NCBI GenBank assembly: GCA_031548835.1
Contig: JAVBQS010000155.1
Location: forward strand, 1 to 7,149
From: WQTU01 sp031548835
GTDB taxonomy: Bacteria > Spirochaetota > Spirochaetia > CADAEX01
Reading direction: 5' to 3'
Length of the DNA: 7,149 nt
Shown here in pieces: positions 6,761 to 7,149 of the stretch. The translations under genes and the position numbers were made by a program. Each line of letters starts with the position of its first letter. Position 1 is the stretch's first letter. The notes under the pieces were generated by a model that saw only the letters and a list, made by a program, of their open reading frames with translations, was not told where the DNA came from and did not search any database.

Positions 6761-6785
6761 GCTGTATAAAAACTTTTTATACAGC
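6761..6785. repeat. Perfect palindrome, 12-bp arms around one base; operator-like
   Basis: GCTGTATAAAAA is followed by one C and then its exact reverse complement, TTTTTATACAGC. No T-run follows on either strand and the centre is too tight for a normal hairpin loop, so a binding site for a dimeric protein is more likely than a terminator. It lies about 107 bp upstream of the operon -35 box. On the plus strand a TATAAT (6752-6757) ends 3 bases before it. Confidence 0.6.
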
Positions 6786-6796
6786 TCAAAAACTGC

Positions 6797-6824
6797 AGAA
6801 TTAGAAAAATAGAATTAGAAAAAT
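6797..6824. repeat. Two tandem copies of a 14-bp unit
   Basis: AGAATTAGAAAAAT occurs twice in perfect tandem and is followed by a partial third start (AGAAAAT). It lies just after the palindrome in non-coding DNA. Replication slippage in A-rich sequence explains it well enough. Confidence 0.7.
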
Positions 6825-6989
6825 AGAAAATTTATAGACAAAATTGGAATAGCAGTTTATTTTAATTATTTATTATGCATAAGAGGTGTAATTAATATTT
6901 TTACAATAATTATTTGCTATATTGTTTATTTAATTATTTATAAATCTCCTTCTCCCAAAAGCTAAAAAAGTTATTTATAGATATAATTT

Positions 6990-7041
6990 TTAAGAAATTA
7001 ATTGAGCTACTGGCTCATATTCATCATATATTTTATAAATT
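6990..7041 (-). pseudogene. Possible C-terminal remnant of an interrupted gene
   Basis: Just outside the insertion-sequence tip, one minus frame reads IYKIYDEYEPVAQLIS and ends in TAA (6990-6992). The codons include GAG, CCA, GTA, GCT and CAA, which is less AT-biased than the surrounding non-coding DNA, so this may be the surviving tail of a real gene. I do not recognise the protein. The competing reading is a hairpin, TGAGC / GCTCA (7003-7017, five-base loop), followed by a weakly T-rich minus-strand sequence that would act as a terminator. Confidence 0.25.
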
Positions 7042-7059
7042 GAGCCTCTTGCAAAACTC
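7042..7059. mobile_element. Insertion-sequence terminal-repeat-like tip
   Basis: GAGCCTCTTGCAAAACTC resembles the tips of several insertion-sequence families, whose ends carry a core close to TGTTGCAAA (IS5-, IS1182- and IS6-type ends). Base composition rises sharply inward of this point. The element would extend past the right edge of the window. The other end and a target duplication cannot be seen, so the family is not assigned. Confidence 0.45.
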
Positions 7060-7149
7060 AGGGAATGGAGGTCTGCAAATACTTAATAGCAGCCAGACAA
7101 AAAACTGATGCCATAAGAACAAACGAGACTTTATAGAAGCCTTTGACAT
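7058..7149 (-). CDS. Partial C-terminus of a putative transposase, running off the window
   Basis: One minus frame is open from the right edge to a TGA at 7058-7060 and encodes about 30 residues, including GFYKVSFVLMASVFCLAAIKY near the end (read as two parts, GFYKVSFVLMA and SVFCLAAIKY). The other minus frame that is open at the edge would run through the terminal repeat to a TAA at 7033-7035. The stop codon lies within 20 bases of the proposed element tip, which is where transposase genes of small insertion sequences typically end. A lysine-containing segment followed by a hydrophobic helix and a short basic tail is a common transposase ending, but no catalytic residue is in view. The assignment rests on position and composition. 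Confidence 0.35.
   Translation of the reverse strand, partial: VKGFYKVSFVLMASVFCLAAIKYLQTSIP

Larger units (their letters stand above)
6656..7041. other. AT-rich non-coding stretch upstream of the operon promoter
   Basis: No convincing gene is seen apart from the possible tail at 6990-7041. A hydrophobic plus-strand reading frame that runs into this stretch from the regulator gene is rejected as an AT-rich artefact. Named contents are the palindrome at 6761-6785, two 14-bp tandem copies at 6797-6824 and a small hairpin at 7003-7017. On the minus strand, GGGAGAAGGAG (6946-6956) looks like a strong ribosome-binding site, but no start codon follows it before in-frame stops. It may mark a decayed gene or be chance. 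Confidence 0.5.

Noticed and set aside
6537..6812. Hydrophobic 91-residue plus-strand reading frame
   Set aside because: It overlaps the start of the regulator gene and its promoter, has no ribosome-binding site, and its Phe/Leu/Ile/Tyr-rich content is what T-rich DNA produces by chance.
6946..6956. Strong ribosome-site-like GGGAGAAGGAG on the minus strand as the start of a small gene
   Set aside because: No ATG, GTG or TTG lies within range and stops follow in all frames.
1..7149. CRISPR array, tRNA, rRNA or toxin-antitoxin pair
   Set aside because: No regularly spaced repeats, no cloverleaf or rRNA-like conserved stretches, and no paired small ORFs with ribosome sites were seen.

Overview
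This is a low-GC window (roughly a quarter G+C by eye), probably from a host-associated bacterium. The substrate-binding protein has a signal peptide ending FIFAMGGAEKEK, with no lipobox cysteine. That style is common in Treponema-like spirochaetes, so a spirochaete is my best guess, but only a moderate one. One tight minus-strand operon fills most of the window. The two edges look like remnants of other elements, and they are more GC-rich than the core.

Layout from right to left, which is the direction of transcription. The right edge (about 7042-7149) looks like the 3' end of an insertion sequence, with a transposase C-terminus and a terminal-repeat-like tip. Next to it is a short peptide tail that may be all that is left of a gene it interrupted. 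Positions 6611-7041 are mostly AT-rich non-coding DNA with a perfect 12-bp-arm palindrome. They end in a near-consensus promoter (TTGACA-17 bp-GATAAT) that is overlaid by two dyads. The operon then runs: YheO-like PAS/HTH regulator, periplasmic substrate-binding protein, ABC ATPase, TIM-barrel sugar-phosphate isomerase/epimerase-like enzyme, and a double-length fused ABC permease. Gaps are 35, 20, 5 and 14 nt, and the four genes after the regulator each have a clear Shine-Dalgarno sequence.

Downstream of the permease, 336-974 is non-coding and holds a strong 21-bp hairpin with a T-run (802-869). This is either the operon's terminator or the end of a small plus-strand RNA. A DeoR-family regulator cut off just after its DNA-binding domain follows (129-335). 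The left edge (1-102) is about 52% G+C, carries a stable hairpin, and is not recognised.

Reading as a system: the binding protein, ATPase and fused permease form a complete importer of the FbpABC/AfuABC/PhnSTU type. The embedded isomerase/epimerase-like enzyme and the nearby DeoR remnant (a family that usually senses sugar phosphates) point to a phosphorylated sugar or related compound rather than ferric iron. The first gene probably controls its own operon through the promoter dyads. The ligand and the enzyme's substrate cannot be read from the sequence. The odd window length and repeat-like ends suggest a whole contig that broke at repeated elements.
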